A stretch of DNA of 64,000 nucleotides from Antitrichia curtipendula (GCA_951230915.1 OX579636.1:10059001-10123000), one strand, 5' to 3'; counted from the first letter of the stretch, positions 17,691-30,066 are shown. The notes: generated by a model not told the origin, from the sequence alone. Translations and numbers: made by a program.

Positions 17691-19520
17691 ATGCGCCCCT
17701 AAAGGTTTTTGACTATGTTTTCACCAAAAACGCTTCCAAACTGCCATTTCTGATATAAGTACCAAAATTTTAGAAAAAAATATATTTTTAGACAGAAAAT
17801 TCCACCATGTAGATTGCAGGATATTAGCGTTTGAAGTAACAATAATTCTTTTTTTGCCTCTGCAAAAAAAACAAGCAGCTGCACTTCACAAGGTCAAATC
17901 TTTATGAAAAAATTTCCAAAATGGTTGTAACTCTTTGGGTTCATTCTTCAAGGCAAGTTGGCTACATGCTTGAAAAGTTTTAGATCAATTGAAATTATAC
18001 AACATATAGGAAAATATAGTAAATAGAAAGAAGTGGAGAATTATTCAAAATACTAAATTATTAATCATTCATTTATGGAATTGAAAAATGTCAATTCCAA
18101 TGGTTGTAATGTTGTAACAAACAATCTTAACTTAATGTTTTTATTTTTTTTCAAAAATATTAAAAATTGAGTAAAATAAAGGACTTCAAAGTTTATTTTA
18201 GAATAGAGATTTCATAACTACTTGTAAACTACCCTAAACTAAAAACTCCTTATAACTTTCAAAAGTTTTTTTATGTATATAGAAATCCAAAGAACCAATT
18301 TCAAATTTTTATGTTTCAAAAAAATGATTTTTAACCCCTAAAGGACCAAGTGTCCGTTCAACAGACACAAGAAATCTCGGGTAGGTTCTTACAAAGTCAT
18401 TTTTGGTCGGATGTTCATGAAAATTGGACACAATGTGTAAACACGTACCTCCCTGGTGAAATTTTTTTTTTTTTTTTCCAATCAGGTGCCCGAATCAAAA
18501 GTTATGCTGCCCAGAACTTTTTGGGCAGCTTGGGTAATTTAGGAATCTTTGGAGAATCTTTTGCAAAAAAGCTCATCAACTTTGAAATTTGGCATGTACA
18601 TAATTAATAAAATATGATAAACAATTGTCACAAAAAAAAATAAAAAATTAGTCTTCAAATTAGATTCTAAAAGGAGTCAAACTTTGTTAGCTATATTGGG
18701 ACGGTTTGAAGAAAAAACATTTTCTTCTAACTTCAAGTCCTCCAATCTTGCAATCTGTGAAGTCAAAATTCTTGAAATTTTTTCTACATATTCCAAATGT
18801 TTGTCTCTAACTTTTCACAGTTTGGATTTCAGATAGAAAGATTTTTCATTGCACAAGAAATCATCAAAAAATAACTAGTGTATTGCCAATTCACTTAACC
18901 TCCTTGCATTGCAAGGTGATTTAGTGTAAGCTAGACATCTCAGTTGGTTCTGAAAATTTTCAAGAGTGAACCTAACATCATATACTTAAGAATGGTCAAA
19001 ATCCTCATTTTTGTGTAGAGCAAAAATTTTACTCCAAGAAGGTCCGAAGTCTGCTGACCTTGTTTTGCAGGAATGAAAAAAAGATTTTTCTTTCACTTCA
19101 AATGTTATAATCTTTCAATCTGCGCGGTCAAATGGGCTGATATTTTTACCACACATTGCCATAGTAGTCTAGTTCACTTTTTGTATGGTTGAAGTTTCAA
19201 AAAAAAGTTTCAATTTTCATTTTCGAATAACATACCAAAAATCCACAGTTTTTGACAATGTCTCTGAAAAAAATCCTCGGTCCTTTAGGGGTTAAGAAGG
19301 GTTTTTTGTTGTCCAGGTTACCCGTCGAGCAATAAAAACTGCATATCATTCAATAACTTTTTGACAACGTAGTTATGAAAATTGTTGGGCCTTCAAGCTA
19401 CTCCTCGGAAAAATGTTGTGTTAAAATTTCAAAGAAAAATAAATAAAAATTTAATTTATAGTGAGCTATCCAAAATCACTATGTTGCCAAAAAAACGCAC
19501 TTTGGTCCTTTACGAATTAA
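17691..19520 (+). mobile_element. TTAA MITE, family C, interrupted by a family D element
   Basis: The left part (17691-18330) starts GCCCCTAAAGGTTTTTGACT and follows the C copy at 21763-22696 (CTGCCATTT, AGATTGCAGGATATTAGC, AACATATAGGAAAA, ATAACTTTCAA). The C sequence stops at a TTAA and resumes after 19295 with TTTTTTGTTGTCC and the C right end TTTGGTCCTTTACGAATTAA (TTAA 19517-19520). Without the insert it is about 0.87 kb, near the 0.93 kb of intact C copies. Confidence 0.8.
18331..19295 (-). mobile_element. TTAA MITE, family D, intact, nested in C
   Basis: 965 bp including both TTAA sites (18331-18334 and 19292-19295). The ends are near-perfect inverted repeats: TTAACCCCTAAAGGACCAAG and the reverse complement TTAACCCCTAAAGGACCGAG. 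Its interior resembles family B read backwards, with TGCCATAGTAGTCTAG and TATAATCTTTCAATC blocks. It lies inside a C element with TTAA on both sides, as expected of a TTAA-specific transposase. The open frame at 18350-18607 is not coding. Confidence 0.88.
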
Positions 19521-21762
19521 GCTAGTTTGAATTCTCACATAGATTTTGAGGCCTTGAACTCATGTACCAACTTCGTGCACTACATGTCAATGGCCTTTTG
19601 TTAGCACTTGTTCATTTAGAATTAGAATTTCAAACAAAGCTAATTGAGAAATACAAAAATAGCCACTTTCAGATCATTATAATTTTATGGGAGATTTTAT
19701 AAAAATATCAAATATTTACTCTAGGACCTCAATCTTACTTTCATTTGGAAAATGTACAAAAGAGTTTTAAACGTAAATATTTACCATTAACAGATCTATG
19801 TGCTCAATTTTTTAACATTAATTTTTTGAACAACAAGCTCGAAGGTGTCTCAACTTCAAAATTTGATGACAATTAAAAGATGCGGACTGAAGTTTGCATA
19901 TTTTTGTTAGTTTATTTATAAGTTTAGGTTGAAAACTATTACACTAAAAGTTAAAACTTGAATCCACTTTGCAAACGTCTTATACACCTTTCTTTATTTT
20001 GACAAAGTACAAATTTGCTATGAGTTTCTGAAGTGTTCACTGGATCATGGCCTAAAAGAATTTGTAGGCTACCCTAGAACCAACAAAATCTGAATCCATG
20101 ATGCTCATCTTGTTCATCTAAAATTGTCATAATATTTTCTAACATGGATGGCCTAAAAGATCAATTCTTACAATGAATTCACATTGAAAAGTTGAAAATT
20201 CCTAATGAGGTTACTAATCCTTCCATTTCTCTCATGTACAACATGCATTGTGGCTCAAATCCCACATACTAAAAAAACATTTCATAATGGGATCATTCCC
20301 TAGGTATCGACTATGGGTTATCTAACCACAATGGATTGTTTTACCTTCGTAGTAACCATTTTTTATGTAGGCAGTGTATTTAGCAAGACAATGACATTGC
20401 ACTATTATGGTCTTGTTATAGCATTCATCCTACTTCCCTACAACAAACCATTGCAAATACAAAAATGAAAGTTTGCTAGGTTTAGTGAAACCATTGTGTA
20501 TTGCTCAACTCAGAACTTTAAGCATAAAAATGACTTCATTACTATGCATCACAACAATAATACAAAAAATCATTACATGTGATGTGAGGTCTTTGGAGGA
20601 TTTTTCACTCTTCATTTCCTAAATAATATTTTTAATCAAAATATTTTTTAAATAATTTAAAAAACTTTAAAACAATCTTGAAAATTTTGAAAGTACATAT
20701 ACAACTTAATTTTTTAATTTTTTAATGTTCAAATAAATTTTTGATTAAATAATAATAGTTTTTAATAAAACTTAATATAGAATCTGATTCACATTAGATA
20801 CAATATTAATTATTATAAATAATAGAATTTAAATCATTTATTAAAAGTTTAAAAATTATTTATTGTTTCTATATATGTATTGGAAAAGTAATCTGTGGCC
20901 TTATTCAAGCTCAAAAAATTCACTGATGAAATTTTTGCAGTTATTGATTTATGGCAAAGTAGCACATAGAAATAAAATTTTCCAAAAACAGCATATTTCC
21001 ATGTGGACAATACATTACAATGCTATAACCTAACCTGCCTCTCCTATACACAACAACAAAACAAAAAACAAGATCTATCTTCAGTATCTACATACAACCA
21101 ACTTAGGCGGAGATGAGAGTTCTTTCAATACATACAATCATAGTTTGTGCTTGCTATGGTCACACTAATCTACTCAAGTATAAGTAAAGAAAATAAACAT
21201 AACCTTGACACTTGAAATTTGAAAGCAAGTTGGATTTGCAAGCAGAAGAGGTGCATGCAATTTGGCCACAAGACTAGTGTAGGGATTTGCAAATGACCTT
21301 CACTCATAACAACTCTTTTATTTGCTAAACCAACAAAATTTTCACTTTATCCCAAGTCATAAATGGAACTTTTTGGATATGCAAGCTATCTTAAGGATAT
21401 TTGATCTTGTGCTAAAGCACTGACAAAATTATTTTTTTGACAAGGTTAGCTACAATAAGTGTGAGAAGAATCCAATATGGTGTCAAGCCTATTTTATTTT
21501 TATAGGGCTTCCTATAATCAATCTAAGATAGTAGGTGATTACTACACCTTGTTTGTTATAACTCTATAAATTTCTATCCTAGCACTTTATGTTGGAAGTA
21601 AAAATATTCAAATGTTTTGCTTGATTTTTTTAAAAGTACCCTGTGTTTTGAATTCATGTATATTTCTAAGACTAGTTGCTAATGACCTTCTAAGATAGAA
21701 AGGGAAAATATTGAATTTTTAAAAATTCTGCATTCTTGAACTCAAACATTTATTCCACCATC
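19521..21762. other. AT-rich spacer, 2.2 kb
   Basis: No gene or RNA gene is recognised. The 20640-20880 part is almost pure A/T. No matching inverted ends were found, though old unrecognised transposons are likely. Confidence 0.3.
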
Positions 21763-22696
21763 TTAACCCCTAAAGTTCCGTGACTATGTTTTCACTGAAA
21801 ACGCTCAAGAACTGCCATTTTTAGTACAAGTACCAAATTTTTGAAAAAAACTTTTTTTTGACTCATGTAACCATAGGATCTTGTAGTATGCTGACTTGAG
21901 AATATGTGGTAAAAATTTCAGAAATTTCCACCACATGGATAGCAAGATATAAGCATTCAAAATCACTGAAATTGTTTTTTTGACCCTGCAAAAAACAAGG
22001 CAGCTGCACTTCACAAGCTCAATTTTTTATGAAAAAATGTCCAAAATGGTGGTGCTTCTTTGGATTCTTTTTTCTAAACAAGTTGGCTACTTGCTTGAAA
22101 ATTTTCACATCATTTGGAATTGTACAACATATAGAAAAAAAAATAGTAAGTAGAATGAAGTAGAGAATGATTCAAAATACTAAATTGTTAAGAATTTAGG
22201 TATGAAATTGAAAAATGCCAATCCCAATGGTTGAAATGTTGTATTAAACAATCTACATCCTATGGTTTTATTTTTTTCAAAAAATATTGAAAATTGAGTA
22301 AGATAAAAGACTTCAAAGTTTATTTTAGAGTAGAGATTCCAAAACTGCCCGCAAACTAAAACTCCTCATAACTTTTGACTCATTGGTCAAAATGGAATGA
22401 TTAAAAGCTTTCCTCGTAGAGATAGCTCTGGAAAACCAGTTTCAAATTTTTGTTTCTAAAAAAAGTGATTTTTTCTGATCTGCCCTAACTGCCTGGCTGA
22501 GAAAAAAAGTAACATATTAGGCCATAACTTTTGACTCATATTTACAAATGTCATAAAATTTAGTTCAAATGAAAGGTACTCCTCGTCCACAACTTCTATT
22601 AAAATTTCAGCCTCAAACTTGTAAATCTCTGGCCACATGTACCTGCCCAATTTTTTTATGTTGCCAAATTCTGCAGGCTAGTCCTTTAGGGGTTAA
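21763..22696 (+). mobile_element. TTAA MITE, family C, intact
   Basis: 934 bp from TTAA 21763-21766 to TTAA 22693-22696. It begins TTAACCCCTAAAGTTCCGTG and ends AGTCCTTTAGGGGTTAA. Interior landmarks are AACCATAGGATCTTGTAGTA, GATAGCAAGATATAAGCATT, ACAACATATAGAAAAAA, TAACTTTTGACTCAT (twice) and TTATGTTGCCAAATTC. It serves as the reference for family C. Minus-strand frames inside it are short and not coding. Confidence 0.88.
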
Positions 22697-23175
22697 TTAA
22701 ATTAAAACTTGTACGCCACCTCAAGGATTAAATTTTCTATTGTATCATTTATTGCAGTCTTAACTAGCTGAAGTGCTAAAATTATATTTCAAGATTTTGT
22801 ATTGGAAATCCACGTCCAAAAAATCAATTATCACATATGTGAGAAAGTCAAAGTTCAAATGATGGTAATTGATCAAAACCTCAAAAAATTATATTTAAAT
22901 TTAAGGAATTTAGATATTAATCTTTGATATCTCCATTAAAACTTATAGTGAAATTAAAAGTATGTGTTAAAATTATGGAGAATACAAACCAAAAAAGATA
23001 GAAGAGGGAAAATGAAAAGCAACACATGGAACCAAAAAAACATAGAGGCTAAGGACCAACCGGAAAATGACACCCATATAACCTTTGATATCTAAATCCA
23101 TTACAACCAAATGAACCCAACTCTATAGTTGACCTTCAAGTTTTAAAAAAAAAATTCTTTTGACATTTTTATAGA
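22697..23175. other. AT-rich spacer
   Basis: About 480 bp between two TTAA elements. No gene, RNA gene or element end is recognised. Confidence 0.3.
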
Positions 23176-24087
23176 TTAACCCCTAAAGGCCCAAAGTCTT
23201 TCCTGCCATTTCTATAGCAAAGAGTAAAAAAATTTGAAAAAAGTTTTTTTTTGAACATCTAACCATAGGATCATACACCTAACTAGTATAAGAATGTGTG
23301 GAAATGTTTTTAGAATTTTTGACCGCACAGATTGCAAGATATCTGCATTTAAAGTGAAAAAAAGAAAATTTTCAGCACATTGCGGGCCTAGAATTCTTGA
23401 CTTTAAACATTTTTAACTTAAAATTTTTCCACTAAAGTGTTTTGAGCTTTAAATCTTTATAGTAGAGAATTGAGTTGAGACTCTAGGAGAAAAAGAATTC
23501 AAAAAAACTTAACTATCATTCTTAAGAAAATTGTTAAGTAGAAGTAGATACAAGATAGAAGGAAAATCTAAAATATTCATATATTTTAGATGGAATTAAA
23601 ATGCACTAATCCCAATGGTGAGATTGTTATAGCAAATAAACTAAACCATATAGAATTTGTTTTTGAAAAATTTGAAAAATTGCATTCAGAAATTAATCCT
23701 AGAAGTTATTTTTTTCAAGAGATGCTCTAATTGCCTGAAAAACAAGAATGTCCATAACTTTCTCATAACAAATCCAATTTAAATGAATCAAAGCTTTCCA
23801 AAAAGAAAAAAATATGTTCTGTGAGAAAAATAGGTTTAAAAAATAGATTCAGATTTTTGAAAAAAAATTTGCCGCCTAGGGTGCCCCCCGTCCCCTGTTT
23901 TGAGCTTATTTGGTCATAACTGTTGTTCCCAGGCACCAATTGTGAAAAAAATTATATTCCCACAAAGCTTATCAATTTTTCTATCTTCAAAAAAAGTTTC
24001 AAAAAATCACAACAAAAATTCAGCCTGTAGGTTTCTGCCCGAAATCCCATTCGTCCCCCGAAGGAACAATGGTCTTTTTGAGGTTAA
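23176..24087 (+). mobile_element. TTAA MITE, family B
   Basis: 912 bp from TTAA 23176-23179 (CCCCTAAAGGCCCAAAG follows) to TTAA 24084-24087. It carries the B landmarks: AACCATAGGATCATACAC, AGATTGCAAGATATCTGCAT, CCATAACTTTCTCATAAC, CACCAATTGTGAAAAAAATT and CCCCGAAGGAACAATGG. The right end has decayed to TTTTTGAGGTTAA. Confidence 0.85.
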
Positions 24088-25091
24088 AAACTAGGTCTAT
24101 AAATGGTAGAGTAGAAGGTGGATTCATTTTTTTGCCTATTTTTACTAAGCCCTAAAAAGACATCAAAGATTAATAATATCATGTACATGCATAAATAGAT
24201 TTTTAGCATATTGAAAAATATATGATTTTCATCCAAATGTGTTAATGCTACATCCAGATGATTGAATTCAGTTCAAATCATATTAGTTGTATTCTTGATT
24301 TTATATAAGGTAGTCAATCAAAAAAATAATACACTAATGTAACACATTTCAATAATTCGAGGGTTTTTTCCCTCAAACTTCAAACTTAATTTTGATGCTC
24401 AAAATTATTTATTCTACTTTTGAACAAAACTAAAAAAAAGGAAGTTTCTAAAGTTTACTTTCTATTATATTTGAAAATTTTGAAGTTACAATTGAAGATC
24501 TATAATTGCATTATTAAATATAGATTGTGAAGAAAAATTTCTTTATAATACAATAGATGTAATAATAGCATTGATGAAATTGTTGAGCATTGAGCATTGC
24601 CTCTAGTCATGTCCCAGAGTCTACAAGATGTAAGATAATGAGACCCATTCTTGAACTCCTCTCCAATTCCAAGTCCTACTTTTTGCACCCATTCTCATGT
24701 GTTCATAATCCAATTAAAGTGAAGTCCACTCACCTTTTGAGATAATTCTTGATGAACTCTCATCTTTTCAATTCCTACTTATTGAATAAGAACACGTGTG
24801 GCATATATGATATTGCTGGTGTAGGCACTAATAAGTTTCTTCAAAGTCTCAATTTTTGGTTGTGGCCCGTAACACAAAAATTATTTTCCAAGAACTCCAA
24901 GAGGCTCCCTTTAATCGGATGTGATGTGTCTGCATGTATGTTGTGAATGAGAGCACAAGAGTGTATATATCTGCTAAAGTAGCAACCGTCACCCCTTAAA
25001 ATCTTGGGAAGTGATTAGATGTGATTACAAGGATGTGTTGCATCTCAACACCAACCCTAGTGTTGGTATTAGATGCATGTACAATTGTCTC
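24088..25091. other. AT-rich spacer, 1 kb
   Basis: No gene is recognised. Short open frames at 24500-24688 and 24749-24946 have no motif and are taken as chance. Confidence 0.3.
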
Positions 25092-26018
25092 TTAACCCCT
25101 AAAACCCCGAGGCTTTTTCTCCATCATTCAAAACACACTCAAAACTGCCACTTCCATTGCAAAGAGCAAAAAACTATAAAAATTGTTTTTTTTTGCATAT
25201 CTAACCATAGGATCTTATACTAGACTAGTATGAGAATGTGTGCAAGAAATTTCAGAAACTTTGAACAAATAAATTGCAAGATATTTGCATTCAAAGTGAA
25301 GAAAACAAGTTTTTTTGCACCTTGCTTGACTAGATTTTTGGGCTTTGAACCTGTTTAACTTAAATTTTTTGTATTGTTGATTTTGATTTTCTAAGTTTAT
25401 ATGTTGAATACTTCAGTTGAGAATCTAGGGAAAAAAATTCAAGAAAAAAACACTAAATTTTTACTCATTAAAAAATTGTTAAGTAGAAGTAGGTTCAAGA
25501 TTGAAGGAATAACTAAATCGTTAATAGCTCTAAGACAAAATTGAAATACCATAATCCCAACAGTGAGATTGTTCTAGAAAGCAAATTCAACCTTGTCTGT
25601 AAAAAAAATTCTGAAAATTGTAAAAATTGCATTAAAAAATGAATTTTAAAAGTTATTTTTTCAAGAAGATGCTTAGATTGCCCGAAAAACTAAGATTGTC
25701 CATAACTTTTTTATTATTAGTCCACATAGAATGAATCAAAGCTTCAAATGTAGACAAAAAGACATAGATTTTGAAAAAAGTATTTAAGAAATTTATTTTG
25801 ACTTTCTATGGGTTTTTTGTGCTGCCCGCCAAACTCTATTTTTGGCATAATTTTTTTTTTCGGGCACCAATTGAAATAAAAATTATATATCCACAAAGCT
25901 CTCGCAAAACCGCACAACCTCAAAAAATCCCAAAAAATTTCTCTACAAATTGAGGTCACAGGAACCTACCCGGACCCAAATTGTCCCCCGAGGGGACAAA
26001 CGGGGTTTTAGGGGTTAA
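25092..26018 (+). mobile_element. TTAA MITE, family B, intact reference copy
   Basis: 927 bp from TTAA 25092-25095 to TTAA 26015-26018. The inverted ends are TTAACCCCTAAAACCCCGAG and, in reverse complement, TTAACCCCTAAAACCCCGTT. A subterminal palindrome CCCCCGAGGGG lies at the right. Interior landmarks are ACCATAGGATCTTATACTAG, AAATTGCAAGATATTTGCAT, TTGGGCTTTGAACC and ATTGAAATAAAAATTATAT. The inverted repeat is clearest of the B copies, so this is probably one of the youngest. Confidence 0.9.
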
Positions 26019-26206
26019 AAAATTCACAACTTATTCTCACATTGTCCAAACAATATATTTGAAAGTGCACATGAATTATTTTTCCCTTACTAGTAGGGTC
26101 CAATAATTTGTTGGATGTGTATTAGTAGACATCATGTCCCAAACTTAAATTAAATGTTTACTTAAATTAATAGTTATGTATTAGATAATTGATGTGCCGC
26201 ACTAAC

Positions 26207-26287
26207 GTAGTGTACATTTTTCAATCATCTAGATAATTATCTAATGTGATTAGACAATTATCTAATGTAGTGTACATTTTTCAATCA
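26207..26287 (+). repeat. 60-bp direct duplication
   Basis: GTAGTGTACATTTTTCAATC occurs at 26207 and again exactly 60 bases later, and AATTATCTAATG is repeated between the copies. This is a local tandem duplication with no evident function. Confidence 0.8.
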
Positions 26288-26512
26288 CAATTGTTGATCT
26301 TCATGATCCAAGGGTGTAGGAAGCAAGTTGAAAGGACAGAAGGTTATGAGTTGCAACTTGTAATGACAATGGTGACAGGTTGCCAATGGGACGGTGCCAC
26401 GTTAGCGTTGAAAAGTCAATAACCAGTTATGAGTGTTGCTACCTTATTTCAGTGTATCACCAAATGTGATGGATCCTCACATCGAGATCTTCACGCCAGG
26501 TTGTAAAAATTT

Positions 26513-26591
26513 AAAATGTGATGACCTTTTATTTTTGCAATGAAATCCCGTTTCATTTGTGTAAAAAAAAAAAAAAAAAATGTGATGACCT
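26513..26591 (+). mobile_element. Very short LINE-like retroposed insertion with poly(A) tail
   Basis: AAAATGTGATGACCT (26513-26527) is repeated at 26577-26591. Between the copies lie about 35 bases containing TTTGCAATGAAATCCCG and then 18 A residues ending at the second repeat. A 3' poly(A) tail next to a 11-15 bp target duplication is the signature of LINE-driven retroposition. Only the 3' tip of the source element is present. Confidence 0.8.
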
Positions 26592-27924
26592 CGTCCGGTA
26601 GTTTGTCTTTTGGATGCTTGGGTCATTTATTATTGACTCTGCATACAGCAGTATCATGATGGAATAACTGAATTGAGTGCAAATAACTAAATTGAATTGA
26701 TGAACAATGGAGGAATCAACTACATCAAGGTTTTGGGGGTTCAAATAAATGATTATGTGGCCTCTCTTCAAGAAGGTTCTAGGTTGTGTGGCTCCTTCAT
26801 CACGGATGTTTGAATTGAAAGAGGCCAATTTTGGATATGCAATTTTGAATATGTAATTTTTATATGCAATTTTTGTATGTGTTGGCTTTGCACAATGGAT
26901 GAAATGAGGTTTTGGAAACATTGTGGCAACAATGTGTAGGGCCATCATTATAGTTTGACATTTTTTTAACACATTTATCCTTTTTTTTCTATAACCTTGA
27001 AGTTCTTTTGTGTTTTTTTGAGAAAATTGGGCATTTAATTGACTAAAAAAATCCTAAACTACAGGCACCATTTGTACTTCGAACTGTTATCAACGCCACT
27101 AAGAATATGAAAAAACTTTAAATCAGTAACTAGGGATGGATATGGATTCTGATCAATGGATCAAAACTTAAGTTGAGTGATAGTGTGAGAAGTATGAATC
27201 AAAGCATTACATTGCTCTTATTTTGTTGGTGTGCCTGTTTCTTTAAGAGGTTTAGGAGGCAATTTTTGGTCCTTGAAATACTAGTGTTCCATTTATTGAA
27301 TGTCAGATCATTTATCTTAATGTCAGTGTCATTTTGTCTCGTTGTCAAATTAGATTGTGTGACCGAAGGGGGGCTGCTCTCAATATGGCTAAGTTTTTCT
27401 TATAGACTGGTTGGGATTTATTTCAGAAGTTGTATTGCAACTAGGACAAGGCTAGTAATAAGTTGTAAAGATTCAAGGGTTTTGAACAAAACACAATCAT
27501 GTTATAAAATGTAAGTTTTATAACTTTTTTGAAGTTTGCATCAAAACCATCCAAAAGAAGCGTAGAAAATATATGTACAATCAAATTTTTTTAACTATTT
27601 ATACATTTTCTTCCAATGAGTTGTGAAGAATAAACTTTGAAATTCAACATTAATACAATTATCTATATGGATAAAACTCAGATCATGAGAAAAGAGCACA
27701 AATTGCCAAAGTACACTACACAAGGATATGTCCTCCTATGGAAGAAAGTCAAAAAATATCACAAGGAGGGAATATCCAACAGCATTAGTTGAAAATGGGA
27801 TTCAAACAACTCTCCCCCCCCAAAAAAATTGGAGAGAGAATTGAAAAAATTGTTTATCCTGAAGGTCACAAATTGTCTTCTTCAGCATTTTAGGATTAAT
27901 ATCCATGCCACTTCAAATGTCACT
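26592..27924. other. Spacer with a short dispersed repeat
   Basis: No gene is confirmed. The frame at 27173-27514 lacks recognisable motifs. A block at about 27525-27580 (TTTGCATCAAAACCATCC, GAAGCGTAGAAA) recurs at about 42038-42075 (TTTGCATCAAAATAATC, GAAGCATAGAAA), marking another dispersed repeat of unknown class. Confidence 0.35.
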
Positions 27925-28449
27925 TCAATACCAAAAGAAGCCAGTCCACCCCTTCATGCTTTCAAACGTGTCACAATTTATCTTTTGAATTTCAGATTTC
28001 AACTCTTGGGTTTCGTCATCCTCACTTTTAGAGTTGTCAGTTTCACGGTCTTCATGCCTAAGATTTTCATTTCCAAGGGCTTCAGTTTCAGAATCTGGAG
28101 TTTCAAGGTCTTCTGTTTCATAGTTCAAAATTCCCTGAAGACCCAAACAATGATGCAGGGCTTTGCCATTTGTTTCATTAGGGTCAAATTGACGTAATTT
28201 TCCTCTGAGGTCAAAAAAATTCTCGCCATTTGTTTGTTGATGATGCTTTTGTTTTTGAGGAGCTTTCCCCTCATAGACTTTGTCAGTGGTTTCATCACTA
28301 TCTGCAATTTGGTGTAATACTTTTGAAAGGTCAAAAACGTCGAGGCTTTTCTCAAAAGCGTTGTGATTTATAGATTTTGTCATAAATACTCTTGCAATTT
28401 TTCTTAAGCCAATAACTCTTTCAGAGCGATTAACTTTCTTGGTATGCAT
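27925..28449 (-). CDS. Unrecognised ORF, 174 aa, with acidic C-terminal half
   Basis: A minus-strand frame of 174 codons, long for sequence about 70% A+T. The N-terminal half is basic to mixed (RSERVIGLRKIARVF, then DLSKVLHQIADSDETTDKVY). The C-terminal half (about residues 110-160) is strongly acidic, with loose repeats of E-T-E-D-L-E-T-P and S-E-D-D-E-T-type units. No known domain, signal peptide or membrane segment is seen. No intron borders or promoter were assigned. It could be a fragment of a transposon protein or a chance frame in a degenerate repeat. No function is proposed. Confidence 0.3.
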   Translation of the reverse strand: MHTKKVNRSERVIGLRKIARVFMTKSINHNAFEKSLDVFDLSKVLHQIADSDETTDKVYEGKAPQKQKHHQQTNGENFFDLRGKLRQFDPNETNGKALHHCLGLQGILNYETEDLETPDSETEALGNENLRHEDRETDNSKSEDDETQELKSEIQKINCDTFESMKGWTGFFWY

Positions 28450-29224
28450 GTTTGTATCTTTCTACTTCAAATGTTTATGCAATTTTACTTTCTAGAGACT
28501 TGGGACTATAGATGATTTTATGTAAATTTGACCTAGTAATGCATATGACACTAATAACCCAAATTTATATTTTATTAATAAAATGATTATATTATAAATA
28601 TTATTGGACTATTCCAATGTTCACAAAGTATTTCTTCTATAGCAACACTCATTTTTTAGGTGATGCTAATTTTCCTACTCATTATTAGAACAAAGTAGTG
28701 AGGAACAACAAAAATATGCAAATAATGTCAATTACTATTAAATATTTTGTTGCAAGAAAAAATATATAGTTGAATCTGCACATTGTTTATTCATTTGACA
28801 TCTTAAAAAGAAATAATTTACTTTATTAAAATTTAAAGTAAAAGTAAAGTAAAAATACCATACCAAATTTGAAATTCAAAGCCTAAATGAATGGTAATTG
28901 GTAAGGACATGACAAATTGAGGAAGTTGTTGCACAGACCTTTTGCTTTTGGAAAATAGAACGATGCTAATTGAGGATGCTATTTTGAATTGGTTGCATTA
29001 AATATGGGCAAAAAATCACCTATTCTTCCAAACTTATGAACATTCATTCAAATGTGTTGAAGTCACCCTACATTGAATATCTTTAAACAAATTGTGGCAA
29101 TTATCTCCATTCAAAAATAGAGAACATTTACAAAATATTCCAATATTTTTTCCAACATTACAACTCAAAAAAAAAATATCTACATACATTATAACTCAAC
29201 TTTAAAGAGGTGGATTATTGAAGA
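28450..29224. other. AT-rich spacer
   Basis: No gene, RNA gene or clear element boundary is recognised. Confidence 0.3.
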
Positions 29225-29368
29225 CAGCTATCAAGAAAATGGGGGTATAAATGACTTGTCCACAATGACTACACTGACCACAATGACTGCAAAATAGTCA
29301 TTTCGCAGTCATTGTTGTCGGTGTAGTCATTGTGAACAAGTCATTTATACCCCCATTTTCTTATAGTG
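29225..29368. mobile_element. CACTA-like palindromic MITE
   Basis: A near-perfect hairpin of about 144 bp. The left arm (GAAAATGGGGGTATAAATGA, CTTGTCCACAATGACTACAC) is mirrored by the right arm (GTGTAGTCATTGTGAACAAG, TCATTTATACCCCCATTTTC). The right terminus in reverse complement is CACTATAAGAAAATGG, a CACTA-type end; the left terminus is a mutated CAGCTATCAAGAAAATGG. A clear 3-bp target duplication is not visible here. Confidence 0.75.
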
Positions 29369-29574
29369 TTGATAAATGCTAAAAACAATAATATTTTTTA
29401 ATTTTTGTGTTTTTTTCATTTAAAAAAATAATTTTAAGACATAATTTTTTTTAAATTCCAACATCTATTTTTGAAATTATCTTTTGCACCCTCATAGCCA
29501 AGCATATGGCTAAAGAAAGTAGAAAATCAACACTATCTCAATGCACAACATTGTTTAAGAATGAGGCATAAGTG

Positions 29575-30066
29575 TTTAGTAATGAGGCACCAAGGCACCA
29601 TATTATGGTGTCAATCAAATTTTGAAGTTAAACAAAAATTCATTAAATTTTATGTTGACTATCATTTAAAGTCTATTTTTAGCACTAGAATCTAAGTTTA
29701 GAAATTAATTTTTATAATATTTCTATTCAAGATTTTGTGCAAAGATGTCCATTACAAATCTTGATTTTTGTAGTATTAAGGGCTATTGAAATGAGTCTCA
29801 ATTTTAGATTTGACATGTAAAATAAGAAATGATAGACTTCAAATCATTCATAGTGTTAAAATCAATACAAAGATACATTATAACCTTTCCTTCCGTAAAT
29901 AATATTGTTGAGATTATGTTTCCTACATGATCCAAGATATATTTTGTATGAATTGGAATAGTTAAAATTCAAAAAAAATTATGAAATTTATGAAAACTTT
30001 GAATTTTCATTTGATTTGAAGCAAACTCAAGAAGCTCAAAAAAGGCTTTGGGCATTTAGGGGTAAA
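29575..30066 (-). mobile_element. TTAA MITE, family A, inverted, shortened
   Basis: Reverse-complement A copy. It runs from a decayed end at TTTAGTAATGAGGCACC, through TTGAAGTTAAACAAAAATT, TTTCTATTCAAGATTTTGTG and GATAGACTTCAAATCATT, to TTGGGCATTTAGGGGTAAA at 30066. At about 490 bp it is some 165 bp shorter than the full copy, with the loss in the middle. Confidence 0.75.

Noticed and set aside
18350..18607. 85-codon frame inside the D element
   Set aside because: Lies within a non-coding MITE; not preserved in the other D copy.
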